64,000 nucleotides of DNA from Pseudomonas sp. JM0905a. GTDB taxonomy: Bacteria > Pseudomonadota > Gammaproteobacteria > Pseudomonadales > Pseudomonadaceae. This document shows, in pieces, positions 43,943-54,062 of the stretch. Positions within the stretch are counted from its first letter, which is position 1, and every line of letters begins with the position of its first letter. The stretch covers positions 62,001 to 126,000 of the forward strand of contig NZ_JACXBU010000002.1 in assembly GCF_014700075.1 (NCBI RefSeq), read 5' to 3'. The translations under genes were made by a program, and so were the position numbers. A model generated the notes under the pieces. The model was not told the DNA's origin. It searched no databases and was given only the letters and a program-made list of their open reading frames with translations.

Positions 43943-44462
43943 GCTGATTACCAGCGACCGTGGCGCCAGGCCCGGTGCGCCAGATGATCTGGCGCGCGCC
44001 TGGTCGGTGCTGGGCGAGGTGATGGACCCGGAAGTGCCGGTAGTCAGCGTGGTCGACCTCGGCATCGTCCGTGGCCTCGACTGGCAGAACGGCCACCTGC
44101 ATGTGGTGGTCACCCCGACCTACTCCGGCTGCCCGGCCACCGAGGTGATCGAGCACGACATCGAGCAGGCTCTGGAAGGCGCCGGTTTCGCCGCGCCGAA
44201 ACTTGAGCGCCGCCTGACGCCGGCCTGGACCACCGACTGGATCAGCACCGACGGCCGCGAGCGCCTGCGTGCCTACGGCATCGCCCCGCCGGCCGGCAGC
44301 ACCAGCAAGCGCAGCCTGATGGGCGACGCCGGCGATGTGTGCTGCCCGCAGTGCGGAAGCGCCCACACAGAACTGCTCAGCCAGTTTGGCTCCACCGCGT
44401 GCAAAGCCCTGTACCGCTGCCGCGACTGCCTAGAGCCGTTCGACTATTTCAAGTGCATCTGA
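43929..44462 (+). CDS. paaD: PaaD, maturation factor (MIP18/DUF59 with zinc ribbon)
   Basis: 177-residue protein needed for assembly of the Fe-S cluster in PaaE. Residues ~20-100 are a DUF59 (MIP18) domain (EVMDPEVPVVSVVDLGIV; TPTYSGCPATEVIEHDIEQAL). The C-terminus has a Cys-rich ribbon CCPQCGS ... CRDCLEPFDYFKC. Start inside paaC; paaE follows after 26 bp. Confidence 0.93.
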   Translation: MRPGELITSDRGARPGAPDDLARAWSVLGEVMDPEVPVVSVVDLGIVRGLDWQNGHLHVVVTPTYSGCPATEVIEHDIEQALEGAGFAAPKLERRLTPAWTTDWISTDGRERLRAYGIAPPAGSTSKRSLMGDAGDVCCPQCGSAHTELLSQFGSTACKALYRCRDCLEPFDYFKCI

Positions 44463-44488
44463 GTGGCTTGCCACCGGAGACGACCAAG

Positions 44489-45565
44489 ATGAGCAAGTTC
44501 CACAGCCTGAAGATCAAAGAAGTGCGCCCGGAAACCCGCGATGCGGTATCCATCGCCTTCGACATTCCTGCCGACCTGACCGAGGCGTTCCGCTTTACCC
44601 AGGGCCAGCACCTGGTGATGCGTACGCAGATGGACGGCGAGGAAGTGCGCCGCTCCTACTCCATCTGCACCGGTGTCAACGACGGCGAGCTGCGGGTGGC
44701 GATCAAGCGCGTGGCCGGCGGCCGTTTCTCCGCCTTTGCCAACGACAGCCTGAAAGCCGGCCAGAGCCTGGAAGTGATGCCGCCGTCCGGCCACTTCTTC
44801 GTCGAGCTGGATGCCGCGCGCCACGGCAATTACCTGGCGGTGGCAGCCGGCAGCGGCATCACGCCGATCCTGTCGATCATCAAGACCACCCTGGAAAGCG
44901 AGCCTCACAGCCGCTTCACCCTGATCTACGGCAACCGCTCCAGCGCTTCGGCACTGTTCCGCGAGCAACTGGAAGACCTGAAGAACCTTTACCTGCAACG
45001 CCTGAACCTGATCTTCGTGTTCAGCCGCGAGCAGCAGGACGTGGACCTCTACAACGGCCGGATCGACGCCGACAAGTGCGGCCAGTTGTTCTCCCGCTGG
45101 ATCGACGCCAGGGCCCTGGACGCCGCCTTCATCTGCGGCCCGCAGGCCATGACCGAAACCGTGCGCGACCAACTCAAGGCCAACGGCATGCCCGCCGAGC
45201 GCATCCACTTCGAGCTGTTCGCCGCCGCCGGCAGCAGCGCCAAGCGCGAAGCCCGCGAAGCCGCCCGCGCCACTGACGGCGCCAGCAGCCAGGTCACGGT
45301 GATCAGCGATGGCCGCGAAATGACCTTCGAACTGCCGCGCAACAGCGTCAGCGTGCTCGACGCCGGTAACGCCCAGGGCATGGAACTGCCCTACTCCTGC
45401 AAGGCCGGCGTGTGCTCCACCTGCAAGTGCAAGGTGGTCGAAGGTGAGGTGGAGATGGACAGCAACTTCGCCCTGGAGGACTACGAAGTGGCCGCCGGCT
45501 ACGTGCTGTCCTGCCAGACCTTCCCGGTCAGCGAAAAGGTGGTCCTCGACTTCGACCAGCTGTAA
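44489..45565 (+). CDS. paaE: PaaE, epoxidase reductase (FAD, 2Fe-2S)
   Basis: 358-residue NADPH reductase that delivers electrons to PaaA. The N-terminal FAD domain carries RRSYSIC and the NAD(P) part [14 protein letters not shown]. The C-terminal plant-type ferredoxin domain has [13 protein letters not shown] and a fourth Cys in VLSCQTFP. The start is the ATG at 44489 ([12 protein letters not shown]); the longer frame overlaps paaD. A REP-type hairpin follows the stop. Confidence 0.95.
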   Translation: MSKFHSLKIKEVRPETRDAVSIAFDIPADLTEAFRFTQGQHLVMRTQMDGEEVRRSYSICTGVNDGELRVAIKRVAGGRFSAFANDSLKAGQSLEVMPPSGHFFVELDAARHGNYLAVAAGSGITPILSIIKTTLESEPHSRFTLIYGNRSSASALFREQLEDLKNLYLQRLNLIFVFSREQQDVDLYNGRIDADKCGQLFSRWIDARALDAAFICGPQAMTETVRDQLKANGMPAERIHFELFAAAGSSAKREAREAARATDGASSQVTVISDGREMTFELPRNSVSVLDAGNAQGMELPYSCKAGVCSTCKCKVVEGEVEMDSNFALEDYEVAAGYVLSCQTFPVSEKVVLDFDQL

Positions 45566-45573
45566 GCGACACC

Positions 45574-45638
45574 CGTAGGAGCGAGCTCTGCTCGCGAAGC
45601 TTTTGGCAGACCCCGTTCGCCAGCAAGCTGGCTCCTAC
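45574..45638. repeat. GTAGGAGC...GCTCCTAC REP-type hairpin
   Basis: Inverted ends GTAGGAGC and GCTCCTAC with GCTCTGCTCGCGAAGC inside, a different REP family from the CGAATTCATTCG elements. It lies 9 bp after paaE and may protect the paaABCDE transcript end. Confidence 0.8.
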
Positions 45639-45730
45639 AAATAGCACCAGCAATACCCCGTTCGACACAAGCAGCCTTGCCGTCGGCCGTCGAACGGGCG
45701 TCTCGACAATCACAAAAAGAGAGAGCAGCC

Positions 45731-46036
45731 ATGACCCCGCAAGACCTCGATCGCATTCGGGAAAATCCGGACTTCATCCAGCTGGTTCGCCGCAAGCAGC
45801 GCCTGACCTGGTCGCTGACCGCCGCCATGCTGGTGATCTATTACGGCTTCGTGCTGCTGGTGGCCTTCGCCCCCGGCGTGCTCGGCCAATCCCTCAATGG
45901 GGGCGTCACCAGTGTGGGCATGCTGGTGGGCGTGGTCATCATCCTGCTCTCCTTCGCGCTCACCGGCATCTACGTGAAGCGCACCAACGTCCTCGACCCG
46001 CTGAACGACAAAGTCCGGCAGGAGTGCGGCCAATGA
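45731..46036 (+). CDS. DUF485 inner-membrane protein, symporter partner
   Basis: 101 residues with two transmembrane helices (about 28-50 and 60-84), DUF485/YjcH-type: [23 protein letters not shown] and [15 protein letters not shown]. The ATG at 45731 follows AGAGAGAGC. It overlaps the symporter start (ATGA), the same coupling seen for yjcH-actP, so it probably assists or stabilises the transporter. Confidence 0.9.
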   Translation: MTPQDLDRIRENPDFIQLVRRKQRLTWSLTAAMLVIYYGFVLLVAFAPGVLGQSLNGGVTSVGMLVGVVIILLSFALTGIYVKRTNVLDPLNDKVRQECGQ

Positions 46037-47679
46037 AAGCCCTCGCCTCCCTGCTGCTCGCCGCCGGCCTCCTGGTCTCCCAGGGCGCCTTCGCCGCCGA
46101 CGCCGCCGCGCGTCCGCTGAACTGGAACGCCATCTACATGTTCCTGGCGTTCGTGCTCTTCACCCTCGGCATCACCCGCTGGGCCGCCCTGCGCACCCGT
46201 TCGGCCGCGGACTTCTACACCGCCGGCGGCGGCCTCACCGGCTTCCAGAATGGCCTGGCGATCGCCGGTGACATGATCAGCGCGGCATCCTTCCTCGGCA
46301 TTTCCGCGATGATGTTCATGAACGGCTACGACGGCCTGCTCTACGCCCTGGGTGTGCTCGCCGGATGGCCGATCATCCTGTTCCTGATCGCCGAACGTCT
46401 GCGCAACCTCGGCAAGTACACCTTCGCCGACGTGGTGTCCTATCGCCTTGAACAAAGCCCGATCCGTATCACCGCAGCCTTCGGCACCCTGACGGTGGCG
46501 CTGATGTACCTGGTGGCGCAGATGGTCGGCGCCGGCAAGCTGATCGAGCTGCTGTTCGGCCTCTCCTACACCCAGGCCGTGATGCTGGTGGGCGTGTTGA
46601 TGGTCTGCTACGTGACCTTCGGCGGCATGCTGGCCACCACCTGGGTGCAGATCATCAAGGCCGTGCTGCTGCTTTCCGGCACCAGCTTCATGGCCTTCAT
46701 GGTGCTCAAGCATTTCGGCTTCAGCACCGAGGCGATGTTCTCCGCCGCCGTTTCTGTCCACGCCAAGGGCGCGGCCATCATGGCGCCGGGCGGCCTGCTG
46801 TCGAACCCCATCGATGCGATCTCCCTCGGGCTCGGCATGATGTTCGGCACCGCCGGCCTGCCCCACATCCTGATGCGTTTCTTCACCGTGAGCGACGCCA
46901 AGGAAGCGCGCAAATCGGTGTTCTACGCCACCGGCTTCATCGGCTACTTCTACCTGCTGCTGATCGTGGTCGGTTTCGGCTCGATCGTGATGGTCGGCAC
47001 CAACCCGGGGTTCCGTGACGCGGCCGGCGCCATCATCGGCGGCGGCAACATGGTGGCCGTGCACCTGTCCCACGCGGTCGGTGGCAGCCTGTTCCTCGGC
47101 TTCATCTCCGCCGTGGGCTTCGCCACCATCCTGGCGGTGGTGGCTGGCCTGGCGCTGTCCGGCGCCTCGGCGGTTTCCCACGATCTCTATGCCTGCGTAA
47201 TCCGCAAGGGCAAGGCCAGCGAGCGTGAAGAAATGCGCGTCTCGCGCATCGCCACCCTCTGCATCGGCGTGCTGGCGGTGATCCTCGGCCTGCTGTTCGA
47301 GTCGCAGAACATCGCCTTCCTCTCCGGCCTGGTCCTGGCCATCGCCGCCTCGGTCAACTTCCCGGTGCTGTTCCTCTCCATGTTCTGGAAAGGCCTGACC
47401 ACCCGTGGCGCGGTCGCCGGCAGCGTGGCCGGCCTGCTGTCCGCCATCGTCCTGCTGGTGTTGAGCCCGGCCGTCTGGGTCAACGTGCTGCATCACGAAC
47501 AGGCACTGTTCCCGTATTCCAACCCGGCACTGTTCTCCATGGGCCTGGCCTTCTTCAGCGCCTGGCTGCTGTCGGTGACCGATGCCTCCGAGCGTGCCAA
47601 GGAAGAACGCGGCCGTTACCTGGCCCAGTTCATCCGCTCCATGACCGGCATCGGCGCAGCCGCCGCCAGCCGCCACTGA
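46033..47679 (+). CDS. paaL: Sodium:solute symporter, probable phenylacetate permease
   Basis: 548-residue ActP-like member of the sodium/solute symporter family with about 13 membrane segments after an N-terminal signal-like stretch ([18 protein letters not shown]). Family blocks are [28 protein letters not shown] and [31 protein letters not shown]. Its place between paaE and paaZ, as for PhaJ in P. putida, favours phenylacetate over acetate uptake; that is inference. Start ATG 46033 (MKALASL). Gap of 141 bp to paaZ. Confidence 0.85.
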   Translation: MKALASLLLAAGLLVSQGAFAADAAARPLNWNAIYMFLAFVLFTLGITRWAALRTRSAADFYTAGGGLTGFQNGLAIAGDMISAASFLGISAMMFMNGYDGLLYALGVLAGWPIILFLIAERLRNLGKYTFADVVSYRLEQSPIRITAAFGTLTVALMYLVAQMVGAGKLIELLFGLSYTQAVMLVGVLMVCYVTFGGMLATTWVQIIKAVLLLSGTSFMAFMVLKHFGFSTEAMFSAAVSVHAKGAAIMAPGGLLSNPIDAISLGLGMMFGTAGLPHILMRFFTVSDAKEARKSVFYATGFIGYFYLLLIVVGFGSIVMVGTNPGFRDAAGAIIGGGNMVAVHLSHAVGGSLFLGFISAVGFATILAVVAGLALSGASAVSHDLYACVIRKGKASEREEMRVSRIATLCIGVLAVILGLLFESQNIAFLSGLVLAIAASVNFPVLFLSMFWKGLTTRGAVAGSVAGLLSAIVLLVLSPAVWVNVLHHEQALFPYSNPALFSMGLAFFSAWLLSVTDASERAKEERGRYLAQFIRSMTGIGAAAASRH

Positions 47680-47820
47680 GCCGGGAACGAGCGGACGAAC
47701 TGAACACCGATATCGATGAAAACCGCCTGATCCTCGGCTACACGCCGGCCCTCTGGTAAGGCAAACGAAACAGAACCAACACCGGCGCCTTGCGCCGGCC
47801 CCCTTCACGGAGATTTCCTG

Positions 47821-49881
47821 ATGAGTAACGCCCCCACGCTGCAAAGCTTCATCGGCGGCCGCTGGATCGGCCAACACGGTTCCCAGGGACTGCGCAGTGC
47901 CATCGACGGCAGCACCCTCTTCCGCACCCACGAGGAAGCCCTGGACTTCTCCGAAGCCATCGAACATGGCCGCAAGCGCGGCATCGCCAGCCTCATGGCC
48001 ATGGACTTCCAGCAGCGCGCGGCGCGCCTCAAGGCCCTGGCGCTGTACCTGACCGAACACAAGGAACAGCTCTACACGATGTCCCGCCACAGCGGCGCGA
48101 CCCGCGCCGACAGCTGGATCGACATCGAGGGCGGCGCCGCCACCCTGTTCAGCTATGCCGGCGTCGGCGCCCGCGAGCTGCCGTCGGGCAACATCGTCCA
48201 CGAAGGCCCGGCCATGCCGCTCGGCAAGCAAGGCACCTTCGCCGGTACCCATATCCTGGTGCCCCGTGGCGGCCTGGCCGTGCACATCAATGCCTTCAAC
48301 TTCCCCATCTGGGGGATGCTGGAAAAATTCGCCCCCAGCTTCCTCGCCGGCATGCCTTGCATCGTCAAACCGGCCACCGCCACCAGCTACCTGACCGAAG
48401 CCGCCGTGCGCCTGATGCACGAATCCGGCCTGCTTCCGGAAGGCAGCCTGCAACTGATCATCGGCAGCACCGGCGACCTGCTGGACCGCCTGCAAGGTCA
48501 GGATGTTGTCACCTTCACCGGCTCGGCAGACACCGCCGCCAAGCTGCGCGTGAACGCCAACCTGATTCGCAATTCCGTGCCCTTCAACGCTGAGGCGGAC
48601 TCGCTGAACTGCGCCATCCTCGCCCCGGAAATCACCCCGGACGATCCGGAGTTCGACCTCTTCGTCAAGGAAGTGGCCCGTGAGATGACCGTCAAGGCCG
48701 GCCAGAAGTGCACCGCCATCCGCCGTGCCATCGTCCCCGCCAAACACATCGACGCCGTGGCCGAACGCCTGCGTGATCGCCTGTCCAAGGTGGTGGTCGG
48801 CGACCCGGCCGTGGAAGGCGTGAAGATGGGCGCCCTGGCCTCCCACGCCCAGCAGGCCGACGTGGCCGAGCGCCTGGACGCCCTGCTTGCCAGCAGCGAC
48901 CTGCTGTTCGGTGCCCGCGACGGTTTCGCCCCGCGCGGCGACGGCGTGAACGAAGGCGCCTTCTTCGCCCCGACCCTGCTGCGCTCCCGTGACCCGCATG
49001 CCGAAGGCGGTGCCCACGACATCGAGGCCTTCGGCCCGGTGAGCACCCTGATGGCCTACGACGACATCGACGAAGCCATCGCCCTGGCCGCACGCGGCAA
49101 AGGCAGTCTGGTGGCCAGCCTGGTCACCAAGGACCCGGCTGTGGCCGCCCGAGTGGTACCGCAAGCCGCCGCCCTGCACGGCCGCCTGCACATCCTCGAC
49201 CGCGAATCTGCCGCCGAATCCACCGGCCACGGCTCGCCCCTGCCGGTACTCAAGCACGGCGGCCCCGGCCGCGCCGGTGGCGGTGAAGAGCTGGGTGGCC
49301 TGCGCGCGGTGAAGCACTACCTGCAACGCACCGCAGTCCAGGGTTCACCCACCATGCTGGCTGCCGTGACCCGCGAATACGTGCGCGGCGCCAAGGTGAT
49401 CGAGACCGAAGTACACCCGTTCCGTCGCTACTTCGAAGAGCTGCAGATCGGCGAATCCCTGCTGACCCACCGCCGCACCGTGACCGAGGCCGACATCGTC
49501 AACTTCGGCTGCCTGTCGGGCGATCACTTCTACATGCACTTCGACGAGCTCGCCGCCAAGGAATCCCAGTTCGGCAAGCGCATCGCCCATGGCTACTTCG
49601 TGCTGTCGGCCGCCGCCGGCCTGTTCGTCTCCCCGGCCCCCGGTCCGGTACTGGCCAACTACGGCCTGGACAGCCTGCGCTTCATCACCCCGGTGGGCAT
49701 CGGCGACACCATCCAGGCTCGCCTGACCTGCAAACGCAAGATCGACCAGGGCAAGAAGAGCCCGAAGGGCGAGCCGCAAGGCGTGGTGGCCTGGGACGTG
49801 GAAGTGACCAACCAGCTCGGCGAACTGGTCGCCAGCTATGACATCCTCACCCTGGTGCTGAAACGCCCCGAGGCGGTGTGA
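47821..49881 (+). CDS. paaZ: PaaZ, oxepin-CoA hydrolase / semialdehyde dehydrogenase
   Basis: 686-residue bifunctional enzyme. Residues ~1-520 are an aldehyde dehydrogenase domain (HINAFNFPIWGMLEKFAPS; FTGSADTA; nucleophilic Cys in GQKCTAIRRA). About 530-686 are a MaoC-like hydratase (RYFEELQIGESLLTHRRTVT; LSGDHFYMHFD; RIAHGYFVLS), which opens the oxepin ring before the aldehyde is oxidised. The ATG at 47821 follows GGAG in ACGGAGATTTCCTG. A terminator lies 25 bp after the stop. The long opposite-strand frame here is only a shadow. Confidence 0.95.
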   Translation: MSNAPTLQSFIGGRWIGQHGSQGLRSAIDGSTLFRTHEEALDFSEAIEHGRKRGIASLMAMDFQQRAARLKALALYLTEHKEQLYTMSRHSGATRADSWIDIEGGAATLFSYAGVGARELPSGNIVHEGPAMPLGKQGTFAGTHILVPRGGLAVHINAFNFPIWGMLEKFAPSFLAGMPCIVKPATATSYLTEAAVRLMHESGLLPEGSLQLIIGSTGDLLDRLQGQDVVTFTGSADTAAKLRVNANLIRNSVPFNAEADSLNCAILAPEITPDDPEFDLFVKEVAREMTVKAGQKCTAIRRAIVPAKHIDAVAERLRDRLSKVVVGDPAVEGVKMGALASHAQQADVAERLDALLASSDLLFGARDGFAPRGDGVNEGAFFAPTLLRSRDPHAEGGAHDIEAFGPVSTLMAYDDIDEAIALAARGKGSLVASLVTKDPAVAARVVPQAAALHGRLHILDRESAAESTGHGSPLPVLKHGGPGRAGGGEELGGLRAVKHYLQRTAVQGSPTMLAAVTREYVRGAKVIETEVHPFRRYFEELQIGESLLTHRRTVTEADIVNFGCLSGDHFYMHFDELAAKESQFGKRIAHGYFVLSAAAGLFVSPAPGPVLANYGLDSLRFITPVGIGDTIQARLTCKRKIDQGKKSPKGEPQGVVAWDVEVTNQLGELVASYDILTLVLKRPEAV

Positions 49882-49905
49882 ACCGAGTCGCTGCGAGAGT
49901 TTATG

Positions 49906-49930
49906 ACCGGCCTTCGGGCCGGTTTTTTTT
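49906..49930 (+). terminator. Rho-independent terminator after paaZ
   Basis: ACCGGCC-TTCG-GGCCGGT then a run of T (eight in all). It ends the paaA-Z transcript, so the porin has its own promoter or is read by leak-through. Confidence 0.95.
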
Positions 49931-49949
49931 CGCCTGCTCGAACCTCCCA

Positions 49950-50071
49950 CAGGTTGGTGTAGAGCGCAGCGAAACCCAACGATCGCCGGAAGTCAGCTGT
50001 TGGGCCTCGTTCCTCGGGCCAACCTACGTCGGGTCTGCGTCCCGCTTGGCGAATGAATTCGCCCCCACAAA
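49950..50071. repeat. Composite repeat: AGGTTGG...CCAACCT palindrome plus REP arm
   Basis: About 78 bp bounded by AGGTTGG and CCAACCT with inner AGCGCAGCGAAACCCAAC and TGTTGGGCCTCGTTCCTC, followed by CGGGTCTGCGTCCCGCTTGG and a type A REP arm. The first of two direct copies in the 483-bp gap 49882-50364. Confidence 0.85.
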
Positions 50072-50096
50072 TGAGTGCCAGTACATCGAGTGCGGT

Positions 50097-50220
50097 TGTA
50101 GGTTGCGGCAGAGCGAAGCGAAGCCCAACGATCCCCGGAAGTCCGCTGTTGGGCCTCGTTCCTCGGACCGACCTACGTCGGGTCTGCGTCCCGCTTGGCG
50201 AATGAATTCGCCCCCACAAC
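50097..50220. repeat. Second copy of the composite repeat
   Basis: Near-direct duplicate of 49950-50071 with point changes (GGCAGAGCG for GTGTAGAGCG). It also ends in GCTTGGCGAATGAATTCGCC. Start-to-start spacing is about 147 bp. Confidence 0.85.
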
Positions 50221-50364
50221 AAAAGCCACAGCGGCAGTCCCTGCTGATTCTGGCACGCAGGCTCAAGCCCTTGGCAAGCAGGCACAAGGCCAGCGCACGG
50301 CAACTCCTTAGTATCCGGACGCAGAAACGCTCCGCTGCCAATTCCAAAAAGAAGGATGCTTGCC

Positions 50365-51690
50365 ATGTTCCGGTCGAACCTGTTCCGACTTTCCACCCTC
50401 GCACTACTGGTGGGTGCCGCCACTCAGGCCGGCGCTTACGAGCTGTACGCCGACGAAGACACTCACCTGAATGCGACCCTGGAGGCCGTGTACGGCTTCT
50501 TCCACAGCCAGGAGAACTACGCCATCGCTGGCTCGAAGAGCAAAGGTTCGTCGTCCTGGCGCGAGGGTTATGCCAAGTACGGCATCAGCTTCGACCAGGG
50601 GCTGGCGGGAGCCGGCACCAGCTACGGCGCCTTCAACATGCTCAGCTCGGGCACCTGGGGTGACGGTGACGCGGCGGGCTTCACCGATGGTTCCGAGCGC
50701 ACCACCAAGATCGAAGACGCCTACCTCGGCTGGCGTTCCGGCCAGTTGTTCGAGGCACTGGGCGAAGACGGCGTGGACTTCTCATTCGGCCGCCAGAACC
50801 TGATGATCGGCGACGGTTTCCTCATCAACGGCGACGCCCTGAACCTCGGCAACGGCCTTGCCGATGGCGAGTTCAACCGCGGCGGCGCCTACTGGCTGGC
50901 TGCACGCAAGGCGTTCGACCAGACCGCCGTGCTGCGCCTCGGCGGCAAGGACGGCCTGCGCGGCGACCTGATGTGGCTGAAATCCGACAACCGTGCCCAG
51001 GCCAAGACCGAGATGGTGGTCGGCAACCTGGAGCATGTATCCGAAGCCGGCACCCTGGGCCTGACCGCCATCGACATCAGCGATGTCGACGAAGAATTCG
51101 CATCACCCTTCCAGGCCGAACGCGACGGCATGAAGACCTACAGCGTGCGCGGCCAGGGCAACGCCGGGGTAGAAAACCTGTTCCTCTCCGGTGAATACGC
51201 CTGGCAGGACAAGAAGAATGTCGACGACGAGAACGCCTGGTACCTGGAAGCCGGCTGGACCTTCTCCGATGTGGCCTGGAGCCCGTACGTCAGCTACCGC
51301 TACAGCCGCTTCTCGGAAGGTTACGACGCGCTGTTCACTGGCTTCAGCCGTGGCTACGGCACCTGGTTCCAGGGTGAGGTGGCGGCCAACTACGCCGGCC
51401 CGTTCAACACCAATACCCAGGTCCACCACGTCGCCTTCAAGGTGTCGCCGCTGGAAAACCTGAGCCTCGGCGCCCTGTGGTTCGACTTCAACACCCTGGA
51501 CCGCGACCTGGGCAATACCGACGGCCGCGAACTGGATCTCTACGCCGAGTGGGCGGTGAGCGACAACCTGATCGTCATGCCGCTGGTCGGCCTCTACAAG
51601 CCTGACCGCAGCGCGGAAGAAGGCGGCACCCAGCTCGGTAGCAACGACAGCAACCTCTACAGCCAACTGGTGTTCGTCACTACCTTCTGA
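50365..51690 (+). CDS. phaK: OprD-like outer-membrane porin, probable phenylacetate porin
   Basis: 441-residue beta-barrel with a signal peptide (FRLSTLALLVGAATQAGA) and a C-terminal Phe (VFVTTF), as needed for BamA insertion. Dense aromatic, amphipathic strands such as AWYLEAGWTFSDVAWSPYVSYRYSRF fit an OprD-type barrel; place and sequence suit the PhaK/PaaM porin of Pseudomonas phenylacetate clusters. The start is taken at 50365 because AAGGA is 8 bases before it, overlapping the other ATG at 50356. Confidence 0.85.
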   Translation: MFRSNLFRLSTLALLVGAATQAGAYELYADEDTHLNATLEAVYGFFHSQENYAIAGSKSKGSSSWREGYAKYGISFDQGLAGAGTSYGAFNMLSSGTWGDGDAAGFTDGSERTTKIEDAYLGWRSGQLFEALGEDGVDFSFGRQNLMIGDGFLINGDALNLGNGLADGEFNRGGAYWLAARKAFDQTAVLRLGGKDGLRGDLMWLKSDNRAQAKTEMVVGNLEHVSEAGTLGLTAIDISDVDEEFASPFQAERDGMKTYSVRGQGNAGVENLFLSGEYAWQDKKNVDDENAWYLEAGWTFSDVAWSPYVSYRYSRFSEGYDALFTGFSRGYGTWFQGEVAANYAGPFNTNTQVHHVAFKVSPLENLSLGALWFDFNTLDRDLGNTDGRELDLYAEWAVSDNLIVMPLVGLYKPDRSAEEGGTQLGSNDSNLYSQLVFVTTF

Positions 51691-51737
51691 ACCCATCCGG
51701 GGCGGCGACGCCCCGGTTCCTCACGCGGCCGATCCCC

Positions 51738-53882
51738 ATGTCCAGCCCCAGCCTCAGCATCCAAAGCAAGATCACCCTGCTGGCGAGCCTCTGCCTGATC
51801 CTGGTGGTGGGCCTGCTGGTCGGCCTTTCGCTCTACCAGACCCGCGCCAGTACCGAGCGGGTCAAGGATTCCAGTGGAGCCATGCTGGCCGAAGCCGCGC
51901 GCCTCAACCTGCAGGCCCAGGGCAAGGTACAGGCCCTGCAGATCCAGCGCAGCTTCACCCGCACCCACGAATACGGCCTGGGCCTTGCGCGGCACCTGCT
52001 CTACCTGCGTGAACGCGCCGCCCGTGGCGAGATCAATTCCGAAACCCTGCGTTCCGAACTGACCGGCGAACTGCGCAAGGCCGTCGAGCAACGCCCGGAA
52101 CTGCTCGGCCTGTTCCTGATCTTCCAGCCCGATGCCCTCGACGGTCGTGACGCCGAGTTCAAAGGCCGCGGCGACCTCGGCAGCAACGACGCCGGGCGCT
52201 TCGCGCTGTACTGGCTGCAAGCCAGGCCGGGCGAGTTGCAAGCCGTGCCAGGCGACGAAAAGCTGCTGGCCGATACGGCCCCCGGTCCCAGTGGCGCGCC
52301 CTTTAACGCGTTCTTCACCTGCCCACGAGACAGCGGGCAACTGTGCTTGCTGGAGCCCTACTTCGACGAATCCTCGGGCAGCCGCAAGCTGGTCACCAGC
52401 GTCGCCTTCCCGCTGCTGGAAAACGGCAAGGTGCTGGCGGTGATCGGCCTGGATATCAGCCTCGACAGCCTGCAACAGGACGCCCTGGCCAGTAGCCGCG
52501 AGCTCTATGAAGGCAACGGTCGCGTCAGCATCATCAGCCCGTCGGGTGTGGTCGCCGGACACAGCCAGGATGCCGGCCAGCTGGGAAAACGCCTGCAAGC
52601 CGTGCTGCCGGAGCAGGCAACCGGAGTCCTGGACTTCCTCGGCCGCAACGAACCCCATGCGTTCATCGACAAGGGCCAGATCAGCGTTCTGGAGCCGCTT
52701 TCCCCTATCGCCGGGGCCAAGCCCTGGGGCGTACTGCTGGGCGTGCCGCAACGAGTGCTGCTGGCCCCTGCCGAAGCCTTGAAGGTGCAGATGGACGACG
52801 AGCGTCTGCAAAGCTCGGCGCTGGAGTTCACCCTTGGCTCCGTCGCGGCGCTGCTCGGAGTTGCCATGATCTGGCTGGCCGCCCGTGGCGTCACCCGCCC
52901 GCTGCTGCGCCTGGCCGCCATGCTGGAAAACATTGCTGACGGTGAAGGCGATCTCACCCGGCGCCTGACCTACGTCCGGCGCGACGAGTTGGGCCGCCTG
53001 GCGCTGGCCTTCAATCGCTTCCTCGACAAGCTGCAACCGGTGATCGCCAAGGTCCAGGGTTCGGTGCGAGACGCCCGCGACACCGCTGACCAGTCAGCGC
53101 TGATCGCCCGCCAGACCAGCGAAGGCATGCAGCAACAATTCCGCGAGATCGATCAGGTGGCCACTGCCCTGCATGAAATGTCCGCGACGGCCAACGCCTC
53201 GGCCCAGAGCGCGGCGCAGGCTGCCGACGCCGCGCGCAATGCTGACCAGGCCAGCCGCGAAGGCCTGGACGTGATCACCCGCACCACCAACGCCATCCAT
53301 GCGCAGGCGCGGGACATGAGTGAAGCCATGGCCCAGCTTCAGACACTGGCCCAGAGCAGTGAGCAGATCGGTTCGGTGCTGGAGGTGATCCTCTCCATCG
53401 CCGGGCAAACCAACCTGCTGGCCTTGAACGCCGCCATCGAAGCGGCCCGCGCCGGCGATGCCGGACGCGGCTTCGCCGTGGTGGCCGACGAGGTGCGCAG
53501 CCTGGCGCGCCGTACCCAGGACTCGGTGGAAGAGATCCGCCAGGTGATCGACGACCTGCAGAAAGGCACTCGCGATGTGACCCAGGCCATGCAAGGCAGC
53601 CACGGCCTGGCCCAGGAAAACGTCAGCCAGGTGCAGCAGGCGGTGACTGCGCTGGAACGCATCGGCCACGCGGTCAACCTGATCACCGAGATGAATCTGC
53701 AAATTGCAAGTGCCGCCGAAGAGCAAAGCAGCGTCGCAGATGAAATCAACCGCAACGTCGAGGCCATCCGCGACGTGACCGAATCCCTGTCCGGCCAGGC
53801 CGAGCAGTCGGCACAGGTCAGTCGCCAGCTCAATGACCTGGCCAACCATCAGCAGGGGCTGATGCAGCAGTTTCGCGCCTAG
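51738..53882 (+). CDS. Methyl-accepting chemotaxis protein
   Basis: 714 residues. First membrane helix ~10-30, a large periplasmic ligand domain to about 360 (double-Cache-like size; SVAFPLLENGKVLAVIGLDISLD is Cache-like), second helix ~364-386, HAMP, then the signalling coiled coil. Its hairpin tip VLEVILSIAGQTNLLALNAAIEAARAG is typical. No CheB/CheR pentapeptide at the C-terminus (ends QQFRA). It starts 48 bp after the porin on the same strand, so a role in sensing phenylacetate or a related acid is attractive but unproven. Confidence 0.9.
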   Translation: MSSPSLSIQSKITLLASLCLILVVGLLVGLSLYQTRASTERVKDSSGAMLAEAARLNLQAQGKVQALQIQRSFTRTHEYGLGLARHLLYLRERAARGEINSETLRSELTGELRKAVEQRPELLGLFLIFQPDALDGRDAEFKGRGDLGSNDAGRFALYWLQARPGELQAVPGDEKLLADTAPGPSGAPFNAFFTCPRDSGQLCLLEPYFDESSGSRKLVTSVAFPLLENGKVLAVIGLDISLDSLQQDALASSRELYEGNGRVSIISPSGVVAGHSQDAGQLGKRLQAVLPEQATGVLDFLGRNEPHAFIDKGQISVLEPLSPIAGAKPWGVLLGVPQRVLLAPAEALKVQMDDERLQSSALEFTLGSVAALLGVAMIWLAARGVTRPLLRLAAMLENIADGEGDLTRRLTYVRRDELGRLALAFNRFLDKLQPVIAKVQGSVRDARDTADQSALIARQTSEGMQQQFREIDQVATALHEMSATANASAQSAAQAADAARNADQASREGLDVITRTTNAIHAQARDMSEAMAQLQTLAQSSEQIGSVLEVILSIAGQTNLLALNAAIEAARAGDAGRGFAVVADEVRSLARRTQDSVEEIRQVIDDLQKGTRDVTQAMQGSHGLAQENVSQVQQAVTALERIGHAVNLITEMNLQIASAAEEQSSVADEINRNVEAIRDVTESLSGQAEQSAQVSRQLNDLANHQQGLMQQFRA

Positions 53883-54062
53883 GGCTCACAAGGCCCTGAC
53901 GCGCTCTTGGGCGGCCTGTCCGCCACTCCCCGTCGCCACCGGCCTGAAGGACTATCCGTCCCGAATGGTCGGTGGCACTTCAGTTTTCCGGCAGCGCAAG
54001 TGTGACCGCCGCCCAGGCAGGCCGCGTCATCGAAGAAAACCTCCCTGCCCACAGAAGCCCCC

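Noticed and set aside
46033-47679. Symporter as a plain acetate permease ActP
   Set aside because: Sequence alone would allow it, but its position between paaE and paaZ makes a phenylacetate role more likely; kept as probable, not certain.
45970-49326. 1118-residue open frame on the minus strand opposite the symporter and paaZ
   Set aside because: Low-complexity His/Gly/Ala/Glu-rich translation, typical of the antisense of high-GC genes; the plus strand encodes clear family members.
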